Shown one piece after another: positions 1 to 7,243 of a stretch of DNA of 62,227 nucleotides (the first letter of the stretch is position 1; the number at the start of each line of letters is the position of its first letter). A program made the translations under genes and the position numbers. The notes beneath the pieces are model-generated. The model saw only the letters and a list, made by a program, of their open reading frames with translations. It had not been told where the DNA came from and made no database searches. Source of the stretch: Ruminococcus sp. (GTDB lineage Bacteria > Bacillota > Clostridia > Oscillospirales > Ruminococcaceae); assembly GCA_017521805.1 (NCBI GenBank), contig JAFXDK010000035.1, positions 1-62,227 on the forward strand. Reading direction: 5' to 3'.

Positions 1-1008
1 TGAGCAGTCAACAATTTCAGAGCAGTTGTTTTTTATGTTATATCTTCCGTTTGTTATATCAAAAGGCGCTTCATCTGACCAGTGTCTGCCCACCGACCAT
101 TCTACGTCAACCAGACCGTCTTTTGTTGGCTGATATACGATAACAGAGGAAGAATCCTGTCCGTCAACAGGCTCTACCTCTGAACGCAAATCAAATCCGT
201 TGCAGTCAGATTCCATAAGATATTCAATTTCGCCATCACCGTTCTGCTCCATTTCCAGAGAAGCTCCCGTGCTTGCATTCACATTTGCACAGTATGCGAT
301 ATACTTGGTATAGGAATTTGACCAGACAACAGCACTGCTGGCGGCAAGGGTAGACTGATGACCGAAGTTGTTAAGCCAGTTGAATTCAGCAGGGCAGTCG
401 GGAAGCCAGTTGTAGATATCGGTCTGTTCAATGAAACCGCTTGGATTTTCAAAGGTGAATGTGTCAATTATCTTTTTCTTATAACCTGCACCAAGGTCTT
501 CTATCCATTCTACCTCCAGGTCGTGTCCCTCCAGTACTCGGAACATCTGGACTTTAAATACATACTGTACTTCGCTGTTTGAATAATTTTCAAAAAAGCT
601 GTAATCGTCCGTAGGAATACCTAATTTATTGCATAATTCTTCATATTCCGCAAGAGCTTTATCATCATTCGGGTCAGGCTGTTCGGGGATTTCAAGTTCA
701 AATACCGCAGTACTTGTACAGGCAGGAGTATTAATCATCGCCATACTTCCCGAATAAGATGTTATAAATTTATCTATTTCATCTGAACGCATTGGTTTTA
801 CAATACAAATGAAATTATCCTCTACGTGAGTTTTTCCGTAGGTGTTATAGAATTCCATTGCATCAATAAAATTCATTGGCGTCCAGTCGGGCAGCGTGCC
901 GATTACCGAATCCATTGAAGGATTATCGACGGCAAGTACAGGCGGTAGCGCTACCGCAGAAAAAGTCATTGCACATGATGTTAGAAGCGAGATTAGTCTT
1001 TTTTTCAT
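1..1008 (-). CDS. Secreted protein of unknown function, 3' end cut by window edge
   Basis: Reading the minus strand from the ATG at 1008 gives 336 codons with no stop up to base 1, so the C-terminus lies outside the window. It begins with a signal peptide: MKKR, then a hydrophobic stretch ending ALPPVLA, with likely cleavage near residue 26. An AGGAATC-like ribosome site lies just upstream. The mature part is acidic and rich in Trp and Tyr, with segments such as LPDWTPMNFIDAMEFYN. No enzyme family is recognised. By analogy with the other secreted proteins in this window the missing end could carry a dockerin, but that is a guess. Its upstream region holds one copy of a structured repeat. Confidence 0.75.
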   Translation of the reverse strand, partial: MKKRLISLLTSCAMTFSAVALPPVLAVDNPSMDSVIGTLPDWTPMNFIDAMEFYNTYGKTHVEDNFICIVKPMRSDEIDKFITSYSGSMAMINTPACTSTAVFELEIPEQPDPNDDKALAEYEELCNKLGIPTDDYSFFENYSNSEVQYVFKVQMFRVLEGHDLEVEWIEDLGAGYKKKIIDTFTFENPSGFIEQTDIYNWLPDCPAEFNWLNNFGHQSTLAASSAVVWSNSYTKYIAYCANVNASTGASLEMEQNGDGEIEYLMESDCNGFDLRSEVEPVDGQDSSSVIVYQPTKDGLVDVEWSVGRHWSDEAPFDITNGRYNIKNNCSEIVDCS

Positions 1009-1065
1009 ATAGATTCCTCCATTCTGAATAAATGTATAAATTTGCAAAAGTTTTTTTTAGGAAAA

Positions 1066-1142
1066 ACCACACAGAGCTTGTGCGAAAGATACGCAAGTAA
1101 ATTTCATACAAAGTCGTTAGGCGTGCTTTGTGCGGTATTGCC
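1066..1142. repeat. Structured repeat, copy 1
   Basis: About 77 bp, closely similar to 1221-1302. The ends are inverted (ACCACACAGAGC and GCTTTGTGCGGT). An inner pair, TTGTGCGAAA and TTTCATACAA, can form a second hairpin. It sits in the upstream region of the truncated secreted-protein gene. It resembles a REP or MITE-like element; no transposase is near it. Confidence 0.7.
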
Positions 1143-1220
1143 TTTATTATATTATACTATTTTTTATCTTATATGTCAATAGAAATATTCAATGGATTTT
1201 ATGAAGCATTTATATTTTAA

Positions 1221-1302
1221 GGCAATACCGCACAGAGCTTGTGCGAAATATGCAAGTAAATTTCGTACAAAGCCGTCAGGCGCGCTTTGTGCGGTGTTAC
1301 CT
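1221..1302. repeat. Structured repeat, copy 2
   Basis: About 82 bp in the same orientation as copy 1. Outer arms GGCAATACCGCACAGAGC and GCTTTGTGCGGTGTTACC pair almost completely. Inner arms TTGTGCGAAAT (1240-1250) and ATTTCGTACAA (1259-1269) form a second stem. Together with copy 1 it fills most of the 384-base gap between the secreted protein and the MFS gene; the AT-rich 78 bases between the copies show nothing else. Confidence 0.7.
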
Positions 1303-1392
1303 TAAGGTTGCAAATTAAATAAAAATAGTGTATAATATAAATCAAAAGTAGCAGCGTTGTTTTTCATGATAATGACATAAAGGAGCATTTAT

Positions 1393-2544
1393 ATGTATTT
1401 ATTGCTTTTATCTGTAATATATCTTGCATTTATCAGCCTTGGATTGCCAGATTCACTTTTAGGTGCGGCATGGCCGACTATTCATGCAGAGTTTGATATA
1501 CCATTGTCATACATGGGTATTGTCACAATGATAATTTCATGTGGTACAATTATCTCAAGCCTTATGGCAGAAAAGGTTACAAAAAAATTGAAAACAAAAA
1601 CGATAACAATTGTAAGCGTATTTCTTACAGCAACCGCATTGTTCGGTTTTTCAACGTCATCGCAGCTGTATCATCTCTGTCTCTGGGGGATTCCATACGG
1701 TTTGGGTGCAGGAGCAATAGACTCTGCATTGAATAACTATGTGGCACTTTACTACAATTCAAGGCATATGAGCTGGCTTCATTGCTTCTGGGGCGTAGGA
1801 ACTATCATAAGCCCGTACATTATGAGTTATGCTTTGACAAATTCTGTGTGGAATACCGGATATCGCAATGTTTCGTTTATACAGTTCGGAATAGGAATAG
1901 TTGTTTTGCTGACGCTTCCGCTGTGGAAAATTAATCAATCAAAGAATATGGAAGAAAACAATACAAAAGTTCTCGGAATTAAAGGAGCACTGAAAATAAG
2001 GGGAGTATCTTCGCTTCTTATTGCATTTATGGCATACTGTGCTGCAGAGGGGACTGCTATGTTATGGGCAAGCAGTTTTCTTGAAGGAACAAGAGGTGCA
2101 ACAAAAAACGAAGCGGCGGCTCTTGGAGCAATGTTTTTCATTGGTATAACAGCAGGCAGATTCATTTCAGGATTTATTTCCGACAAGGTGGGCGATAATA
2201 AAATGATACGTTTTGGAACAGGAATAGCATTACTTGGTGTTGTTCTTATTGCAATTCCAATAAAAACAGTTACGATTATAGGATTTGTAATAATAGGTTT
2301 AGGCTGTGCCCCTGTATATCCCTGTATAATTCACTCTACACCTGACAATTTTGGAGCAGAAAATTCACAGGGGATAATCGGAATACAAATGGCAAGTGCC
2401 TATGTTGGCTCAACATTTATGCCGCCTGTTTTCGGGCTTATTGCAAATAATATAAGCTTAAAGCTCATGCCATTATATCTTGGATTTTTCTTAGTCCTGC
2501 TCCTTATTATGCTTTCCAAAACAGAAAGGCAATGCAGAAAATAA
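1393..2544 (+). CDS. MFS transporter
   Basis: A 383-residue inner-membrane protein with about twelve hydrophobic segments and no signal peptide, of the usual length for a major facilitator permease. The first helix contains the LGLPDSLLGAAWP stretch typical of the fucose-permease/YbjJ-like branch of the superfamily, followed by a basic cytoplasmic loop (VTKKLKTKT) and, after the midpoint, an ISDKVGDNKMIRFG loop equivalent to the second MFS loop motif. The ATG is preceded by AAGGAGC at a good distance. It stands alone, with a terminator directly behind it. Substrate cannot be read from the sequence; sugar or drug export are both possible. Confidence 0.85.
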   Translation: MYLLLLSVIYLAFISLGLPDSLLGAAWPTIHAEFDIPLSYMGIVTMIISCGTIISSLMAEKVTKKLKTKTITIVSVFLTATALFGFSTSSQLYHLCLWGIPYGLGAGAIDSALNNYVALYYNSRHMSWLHCFWGVGTIISPYIMSYALTNSVWNTGYRNVSFIQFGIGIVVLLTLPLWKINQSKNMEENNTKVLGIKGALKIRGVSSLLIAFMAYCAAEGTAMLWASSFLEGTRGATKNEAAALGAMFFIGITAGRFISGFISDKVGDNKMIRFGTGIALLGVVLIAIPIKTVTIIGFVIIGLGCAPVYPCIIHSTPDNFGAENSQGIIGIQMASAYVGSTFMPPVFGLIANNISLKLMPLYLGFFLVLLLIMLSKTERQCRK

Positions 2545-2548
2545 CACA

Positions 2549-2582
2549 AAAAAGTGGTTGACAGACAGAGCAACCTCTTTTT
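2549..2582 (+). terminator. Intrinsic terminator of the MFS gene
   Basis: AAAAAGTGGTTG and CAACCTCTTTTT form a 12-bp stem with one mismatch. Because the A-run and T-run are symmetric it may also end the minus-strand histidine kinase transcript. Confidence 0.8.
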
Positions 2583-2585
2583 GTA

Positions 2586-3482
2586 TCAGAATATTATAGT
2601 GATTCTGAAATTATTTTTTTCGTCAAAATCAGCAGAAACATGTGCATTTAGCTTTTCACAGAGACATTTTACAACATAGAGACCCAATCCCGAACCGCTT
2701 TTATTTCGTGAAACAGGCTTATAAAACGGCTCAAAAACACGAGCTATATCAATCTCCATTGATTCCTCTGTATCGTTGAAAACAGAAAGTATAATTTCCC
2801 CCTCATCGTCCGCAAGAGATACCCCGAATCTGCTATGCGCATATTTTTCGGCATTTGAAAACAGATTTTCCGCAATACGCATTATATACCTTGGATTACT
2901 TTTGATAACAATACCGTCAGCAATATTAAAAACAGGGGAAATATTTCTCTCTTGCATCCAATCGTATTGTTCCATTACAAAATCAGAAATAAGATTGCTG
3001 AGGTTTATGCTTTCCACGGTCATTTCCTCGTGACCGTTTTCAATTTTCGACAATTCAAAAAATTCGTCGGAAAGTTCTTTCAGGTATGTATTCTTTTGCA
3101 GGGCAATTTCAAGATATTCCGCATTTTTTTCTGTCAGCTCACCACTTTTCTCAATCATCTGCAAATAGCCGAGGGAGGCGGTGAGGGGAGTGCGGAAATC
3201 GTGGGATATTCCTGATATTACGTTGTTTAGTTGTTCTTTGCTCCGTTTGTATTCCATATCAATGGAACGCTGAATATCCGTATGCTCGTTGAGCTTTACA
3301 GCAAGGGCAACAATATCCCTGTCGAAGTTGTCAACGGTAATGGGGGAGCAGTAGTCGATACTTTTTCGGCTTTCCACTTGCCTGCCGAAGCTTTTAATCT
3401 GCTTTTTCAATATAATATATTTCACGAAAAATATGAAAAAAAGCACAAAGAGGCAGATTATAATAATTTTTGTGAAATCCAT
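2586..3482 (-). CDS. Sensor histidine kinase of the ABC-linked two-component system
   Basis: 298 residues with one N-terminal membrane helix (residues 6-25) and almost no extracytoplasmic domain. It is therefore an intramembrane-type or transporter-dependent sensor. The H-box SGISHDFRTPL has the phospho-accepting His at 94. It is followed by the N-box NLFSNAEKYA, the F-box FEPFYKP and the G2 box GSGLGLYVVK, so the catalytic domain is complete. It is last in the cluster response regulator, ABC ATPase, ABC permease, kinase, and 23 bases separate it from the permease. Such clusters usually sense and remove antimicrobial peptides, with the transporter taking part in sensing. That role is an inference from context. 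Confidence 0.9.
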   Translation of the reverse strand: MDFTKIIIICLFVLFFIFFVKYIILKKQIKSFGRQVESRKSIDYCSPITVDNFDRDIVALAVKLNEHTDIQRSIDMEYKRSKEQLNNVISGISHDFRTPLTASLGYLQMIEKSGELTEKNAEYLEIALQKNTYLKELSDEFFELSKIENGHEEMTVESINLSNLISDFVMEQYDWMQERNISPVFNIADGIVIKSNPRYIMRIAENLFSNAEKYAHSRFGVSLADDEGEIILSVFNDTEESMEIDIARVFEPFYKPVSRNKSGSGLGLYVVKCLCEKLNAHVSADFDEKNNFRITIIF

Positions 3483-3505
3483 AATCTACCTCCTTTTTAA
3501 AAATA

Positions 3506-4252
3506 TTATTTAAAATTCTTTTTCTTATAGCTTGCATATGTAAGTGCATACAATACTGCAAAGCATACAACAAATGTGCCGACAACCTTAAAAATAAATG
3601 AGTTTTCGTATTCAGGTTTTACAAATTCCGTAATCTGTGTATAAGGCAGAAAGCTCAGAACATCGGTTATTTTTTTATGATTATCAATCAATTGGGGCAG
3701 AGTCAAATAAATCATCATAGGGAAAATTCCCAGCGTATAGTTCAGAACAGGTCCGCCAAGGATATGCCTGATAAGCATAGTAATAAATATTGTGCAGTTG
3801 ACTATATTCATAATAATCAGAATTCCGAGGAATACAGTTGTGCCGATTTCTTCAAGACCGCCCATAGGGTATGAATTCCCCATAACAATAAAGGTGATAA
3901 TTGTAGGGATAATAAGCACCGCCGCTGAAATAATGTCATAGACAATAATCTTGCTGAGGATAATATGATGTGTGCTTGCACCGTCCATAATCTCATAGTA
4001 ATATGTTCTGTTCTGATACATATTTGAAATCATAGCCGAGAGAATAATTCCCACATAGCCTGAAATCAGAAAGCCTCCGCCTTGGGAATATATAGTTAAA
4101 ACACTAAGCATATTTATTTCATCAAGGTCGCTGAGTGAAACAAATACCATCAGAAGCGGAAACAATCCCATTATAATAAATATTTTAAGGAATATCCCCG
4201 AATGTGAAACTCTGTAAAATTCAGCTTTAATCAGTTTACTCATTTTCAGCAC
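3506..4252 (-). CDS. ABC transporter permease (ABC-2 type)
   Basis: 248 residues with six hydrophobic segments and a short cytoplasmic start (MLKMSKLIKAEFYRVSHSG), the typical layout of ABC-2 permeases of the lantibiotic-immunity and bacitracin-export type. The middle SAMISNMYQNRTYYYEI loop is typical of these subunits. Its start overlaps the end of the ATPase gene by 17 bases, so the two are translated together and surely form one transporter. No large extracellular domain of the BceB kind is present, so this is not a BceAB transporter in the strict sense. Confidence 0.88.
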   Translation of the reverse strand: MLKMSKLIKAEFYRVSHSGIFLKIFIIMGLFPLLMVFVSLSDLDEINMLSVLTIYSQGGGFLISGYVGIILSAMISNMYQNRTYYYEIMDGASTHHIILSKIIVYDIISAAVLIIPTIITFIVMGNSYPMGGLEEIGTTVFLGILIIMNIVNCTIFITMLIRHILGGPVLNYTLGIFPMMIYLTLPQLIDNHKKITDVLSFLPYTQITEFVKPEYENSFIFKVVGTFVVCFAVLYALTYASYKKKNFK

Positions 4253-5144
4253 CTACCTTTGATAAATAGAATTCTTCAAGACTTTCGCCCTCACTGATGA
4301 ATTTCGTGAGGATAAGTCCGTTGTCTGTAATCGTTTTTGAAACTTTTTCAACATTATCAAGGAAGTCAAACAGGCGGATTTCATCACCATGAATGACCTT
4401 GTACTGCTTTGTCCCCAGTTTATCTTCAATAACTGCGGCTGTGCGGTTAATATCGTTTGTGCGGATTGCGTAGTAGCTGCGGCATTTCGCCATAAGCTCA
4501 TCTCTGCTGAGATTTTCAATCCGCTTGCCGTGGTTGATAATTGAAAAATCGGTGCAGAGTTCTGACAATTCCGAAAGAATATGGCTTGAAATGATAATGG
4601 TTACGTTTTTTTCCTCCGAAAGCTTTTTCAGCATAAGGCGGATTTCCACTATACCCTCAGGGTCAAGGCCATTTACAGGCTCGTCAAGCACCATAATTTC
4701 AGGCTCTGTGAGAAGTGCCATAGCAATTCCAAGACGCTGAGTCATACCGAGGGAGAATTTGCCTGCGGCTTTTTTGCCCACATCGTGAAGTCCAACAAAG
4801 TCAAGCATTTCGTCGATTTTCTTTTTGTTGGCAACCCCTTTGACATAGCGGACATACTCCATATTCTGCCTTGCATTCATACTTTTGTCAACGATAGGAG
4901 ATTCAAGCATAAATGACATTCTTTTTCTGCTTAGGTCAAGATTGTCATTTATGCCGAAAAAGCTTATTCCCCCACTACTCGGAGCAGCAAGACCTGCCAG
5001 CATCTTCATAATTGTTGTCTTTCCTGCACCGTTAGGTCCGATAAGTCCGCAGATATGTCCCTTTTCAACGTTAAGGCTGAAATTATCCACTACAGTTTTT
5101 TTGCCGTAAGTTTTGCTAATATTTTTCAGCTCAATTATGTTCAT
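4236..5144 (-). CDS. ABC transporter ATP-binding protein
   Basis: 302 residues from the ATG at 5144. A GTG nine bases further upstream would overlap the AAAGGGTGG ribosome site, so the ATG is preferred. Walker A GPNGAGKT is at 36-43, the signature SLGMTQ at 131-136, and Walker B with the catalytic Glu, MVLDEP, at 151-156, all intact. The ~90-residue C-terminal extension is of the kind seen in BcrA/NodI-like ATPases of peptide-antibiotic exporters. It pairs with the permease behind it. Transcription probably starts in the 5154-5279 gap, which holds an array of direct repeats likely bound by the neighbouring response regulator. Confidence 0.92.
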   Translation of the reverse strand: MNIIELKNISKTYGKKTVVDNFSLNVEKGHICGLIGPNGAGKTTIMKMLAGLAAPSSGGISFFGINDNLDLSRKRMSFMLESPIVDKSMNARQNMEYVRYVKGVANKKKIDEMLDFVGLHDVGKKAAGKFSLGMTQRLGIAMALLTEPEIMVLDEPVNGLDPEGIVEIRLMLKKLSEEKNVTIIISSHILSELSELCTDFSIINHGKRIENLSRDELMAKCRSYYAIRTNDINRTAAVIEDKLGTKQYKVIHGDEIRLFDFLDNVEKVSKTITDNGLILTKFISEGESLEEFYLSKVGAENE

Positions 5145-5222
5145 TTTTACCACCCTTTCTGTGATAATACCTTGATTTCAGGACATCTCAGCCCTGTCTG
5201 TAATTATATTATAACTCTCTGA

Positions 5223-5263
5223 TGTAAAGAAATGGTAAAGGAAAAGGTTAAGAAAAGGTAAAG
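5223..5263 (-). promoter_or_regulatory. Four direct repeats, likely response-regulator operator
   Basis: On the plus strand, TGTAAAG (5223), GGTAAAG (5234), GGTTAAG (5246) and GGTAAAG (5257) recur every 11-12 bases; in the transcribed direction they read CTTTACC. A TATAAT-like box follows downstream near 5207-5212. Direct heptamers at one-turn spacing are the usual target of OmpR-family regulators, and the site lies between the regulator gene and the ABC genes. Confidence 0.65.
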
Positions 5264-5279
5264 TTTTGAGTGATTGGTA

Positions 5280-5966
5280 TTAATCCGCTAATTTATACCC
5301 CATACCCCACACGGTTTCAATATATTCCGATGTATTGTCAAGCTTTTTTATCTTATTTCTTATATTGCTCATATGAACTTTTATGGTAGTATCCTCGTTG
5401 AAATACGGATCATGCCATACACTTTCAAAGAGATTTGACTTTGAAAAAAGCTTTTTCGGATTGAGTAGTAAAAGTTCCAGAATCGCATATTCCTTGCCAG
5501 TCAGTACAAGGGATTTGTCATTAACTTTTGCCGTACCGCTGTTTCTGTCAAGGGTTAATTTCTTGTATGTTAATACAGTTTTTTCGCCAGAGCCAATATT
5601 GTTTCTGTATCGTCTTAGAACAGCTTCCACACGGACAAGCAACTCGTCCAAATCAAATGGCTTTGTAATATAATCATCAGCACCCATACGTATAGCGTCA
5701 ATTTTCGACTGCACCATACTTTTTGCCGATACGATGATTATAGGAATATCTGAAAATTCACGTACTTTCTGCAAGACCATATCGCCGCTCTGAAAGGGGA
5801 GCATAAGGTCGAGTATAACAAGGTCGATTTCATTGTCATCACGTATAATGCGTATAGCATCAAGCCCGTTTTCTGCGAATATTGTATCATATTGATTTTC
5901 AGAAAGGTAATCACGGATAAGACGATTTATTTCCTTATCATCTTCAACCACAAGTATTTTTTTCAT
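5280..5966 (-). CDS. OmpR-family response regulator
   Basis: 228 residues. The start is the ATG at 5966, preceded by CGGAGGATTT; an in-frame ATG 39 bases upstream lacks a ribosome site. The receiver domain has the acidic pair ED (8-10), the phosphorylated Asp 53 in LVILDLMLP, a Ser in IVSAKS and the Lys of ITKPFD. The C-terminal winged helix (LTGKEYAILELLLLNP through VHMSNIRNKIKK, ending GMGYKLAD) is of PhoB/OmpR type. It heads the cluster and faces the repeat array in front of the ABC genes, so it most likely activates them. Confidence 0.93.
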   Translation of the reverse strand: MKKILVVEDDKEINRLIRDYLSENQYDTIFAENGLDAIRIIRDDNEIDLVILDLMLPFQSGDMVLQKVREFSDIPIIIVSAKSMVQSKIDAIRMGADDYITKPFDLDELLVRVEAVLRRYRNNIGSGEKTVLTYKKLTLDRNSGTAKVNDKSLVLTGKEYAILELLLLNPKKLFSKSNLFESVWHDPYFNEDTTIKVHMSNIRNKIKKLDNTSEYIETVWGMGYKLAD

Positions 5967-5993
5967 ATAAATCCTCCGTATAATAATGTACTT

Positions 5994-6022
5994 ATTATAC
6001 CACATAAAATTATAAATTTCAA
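5994..6022 (-). promoter_or_regulatory. Promoter of the response regulator
   Basis: In the minus direction TTGAAA (6022-6017) and TATAAT (5999-5994) are 17 bases apart, and the regulator ATG follows about 30 bases later. Confidence 0.65.
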
Positions 6023-6166
6023 TATCGGTTTTTTAATTTTGTAATTCAGTTAAGACGTTATACAAGTAGTAATATTCTATTTGTTAGAAATGCACAAATA
6101 AAATACTCCATGTTTATGGAAATATACAATTTTAATTAAGTATTGCCAAAAATGCATAAAATACTA

Positions 6167-6200
6167 TTGACATTTACTAGAATATATGTTATTATATAAT
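6167..6200 (+). promoter_or_regulatory. Sigma-A promoter of the large non-coding RNA
   Basis: TTGACA at 6167-6172 is followed 17 bases later by TATTAT (6190-6195), with a second TATAAT at 6195-6200. No open reading frame begins downstream; the next strong signal is a terminator near 6800. Confidence 0.75.
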
Positions 6201-6206
6201 CAAGGA

Positions 6207-6811
6207 AAGGGAGTAAGCCAAAAGAAAATTACTCCAGCGAAGTTTACTTGGTTTGAGGTTTATCCTCAATGTAAATTATTCTAAGCGGAAAGGGATGTGA
6301 GTCCGATGGAGCAATCTATTGAATCACAGCGTAAAGCCGACGTGATGATGAAATAATCAAATCATAAAAGTGGGAATATAGGTCTGTATGACTTGTTCCG
6401 TTGATTGAAAGTGAATAAAATAAGATTTGTTTATGAAATCTACGTGGATGCTGAATTAAAATCTACGGCTTTAATCTAAGCTCATAAAGGTACAGGAATA
6501 CTGAGATTTCGACGTGAGTCTTTAGATATATCGCAAAAATTTAGTTAAAGGTTGAGTCCAATGAGAATTTGATTTTTCTTGAAACTAAACTTAAAAATAA
6601 TAATTTTGAGGTATGTTCCAATGGAAAAATGATTTGCTTTTGTTGATAATTCTCCTTGTTAAAGGATAGTGATATATATGAAAAATATCCGTATCAATGA
6701 AATTTAAGCCGAAAGGATTGAGTCCAACAAAGAATTTAGCCAAGTGATGAAAGTCGCTTAATTGAAAATTGAATATATGAAGAGCCTCGATAATAATCGG
6801 GGCTTTTTTCG
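6207..6811 (+). ncRNA. Large structured non-coding RNA (~600 nt), class not assigned
   Basis: The stretch is flanked by a strong promoter and a textbook terminator, has no protein frame with a ribosome site, and is full of short self-complementary arms. Examples: GGAGTAA/TTACTCC (6210/6229), TTGAGG/CCTCAA (6253/6264), AGTTTAC/GTAAATT (6241/6271), TTTAGTT/AACTAAA (6540/6583), TCCTT/AAGGA (6653/6662) and AAGTGA/TCGCTT (near 6741/6754). A motif close to AAAGG-TTGAGTCC recurs at about 6289, 6547, 6609 and 6711. It is not RNase P RNA, tmRNA, SRP RNA or a group II intron by any motif I can see. Length and setting fit the ornate large RNAs such as ROOL, but I cannot confirm the family. Confidence 0.65.
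6783..6810 (+). terminator. Terminator of the large non-coding RNA
   Basis: AGCCTCGAT and ATCGGGGCT pair over 9 bases around an AATA loop and are followed by TTTTTT. Confidence 0.9.
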
Positions 6812-6832
6812 TAAAAAAATTATAGGAAACTA

Positions 6833-6861
6833 TTGACAAATAACATATACGATGTTATAAT
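6833..6861 (+). promoter_or_regulatory. Promoter of the asnS-asnA operon
   Basis: TTGACA (6833-6838), a 17-base spacer and TATAAT (6856-6861) match the consensus exactly. The T-box leader follows immediately. Confidence 0.88.
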
Positions 6862-6877
6862 AAGTATAATAAATGCA

Positions 6878-7191
6878 ATGACGGAGAAAAGTAGCTTCGG
6901 AAATCGTTTTCAGAGAGCGCGGGGTGGTGGAAACTGCGTAACAGAGCCGTTGTGAAAAACACTCCCGAGCAGCAATCCGAAATGGTGCGAATATAACGGG
7001 CAGTATGCTTTGAATTGATGACGGTCGCATTAATTCATGGTTATGCTCTATATCGTATTTTAGTAGGTGATGCCGTATTCTGCACGTTATAGCAGACAAG
7101 AGTGATCGCTTTTGTATTTTTACGCTAAGCGGTAATTTCAGGTGGTACCACGGGTTTATCTCTCGTCCTGTTTCAAGGGCGGGAGTTTTTT
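6878..7191 (+). ncRNA. T-box leader, probably Asn-specific, with terminator
   Basis: The conserved T-box core AGGTGGTACCACGGG is at 7140-7154. Right behind it is a terminator whose arms CTCTCGTCCT (7160-7169) and AGGGCGGGAG (7175-7184) pair over 10 bases and are followed by TTTTTT. Upstream, AAAAGTAG and AGAGAGC resemble the stem I AGTA and AG-box elements. A likely specifier triplet AAC (Asn) stands at 6958-6960 before ACTCCCGAG. Uncharged tRNA-Asn would bind the core and favour read-through into asnS and asnA. The genes downstream support the Asn assignment independently. The 5' boundary is approximate. Confidence 0.9.
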
Positions 7192-7243
7192 GTTATACTC
7201 GTCCTGTATCAATCATAATATATATGTGAAAGGAAAGATTATT

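Noticed and set aside
4253-4519. A second minus-strand frame within the ABC ATPase gene.
   Set aside because: It is a shifted frame of a gene with all ATPase motifs in the main frame.
6207-6811. RNase P RNA, tmRNA or a group II intron as identity of the large RNA.
   Set aside because: None of the hallmark cores (the GAGGAAAGTCC element, a tag frame with a tRNA-like end, a domain V hairpin) is present.
6591-7099. Short minus-strand frames across the large RNA and the T-box.
   Set aside because: They have no ribosome sites and are antisense to clear RNA signals (promoters, terminators, T-box core).
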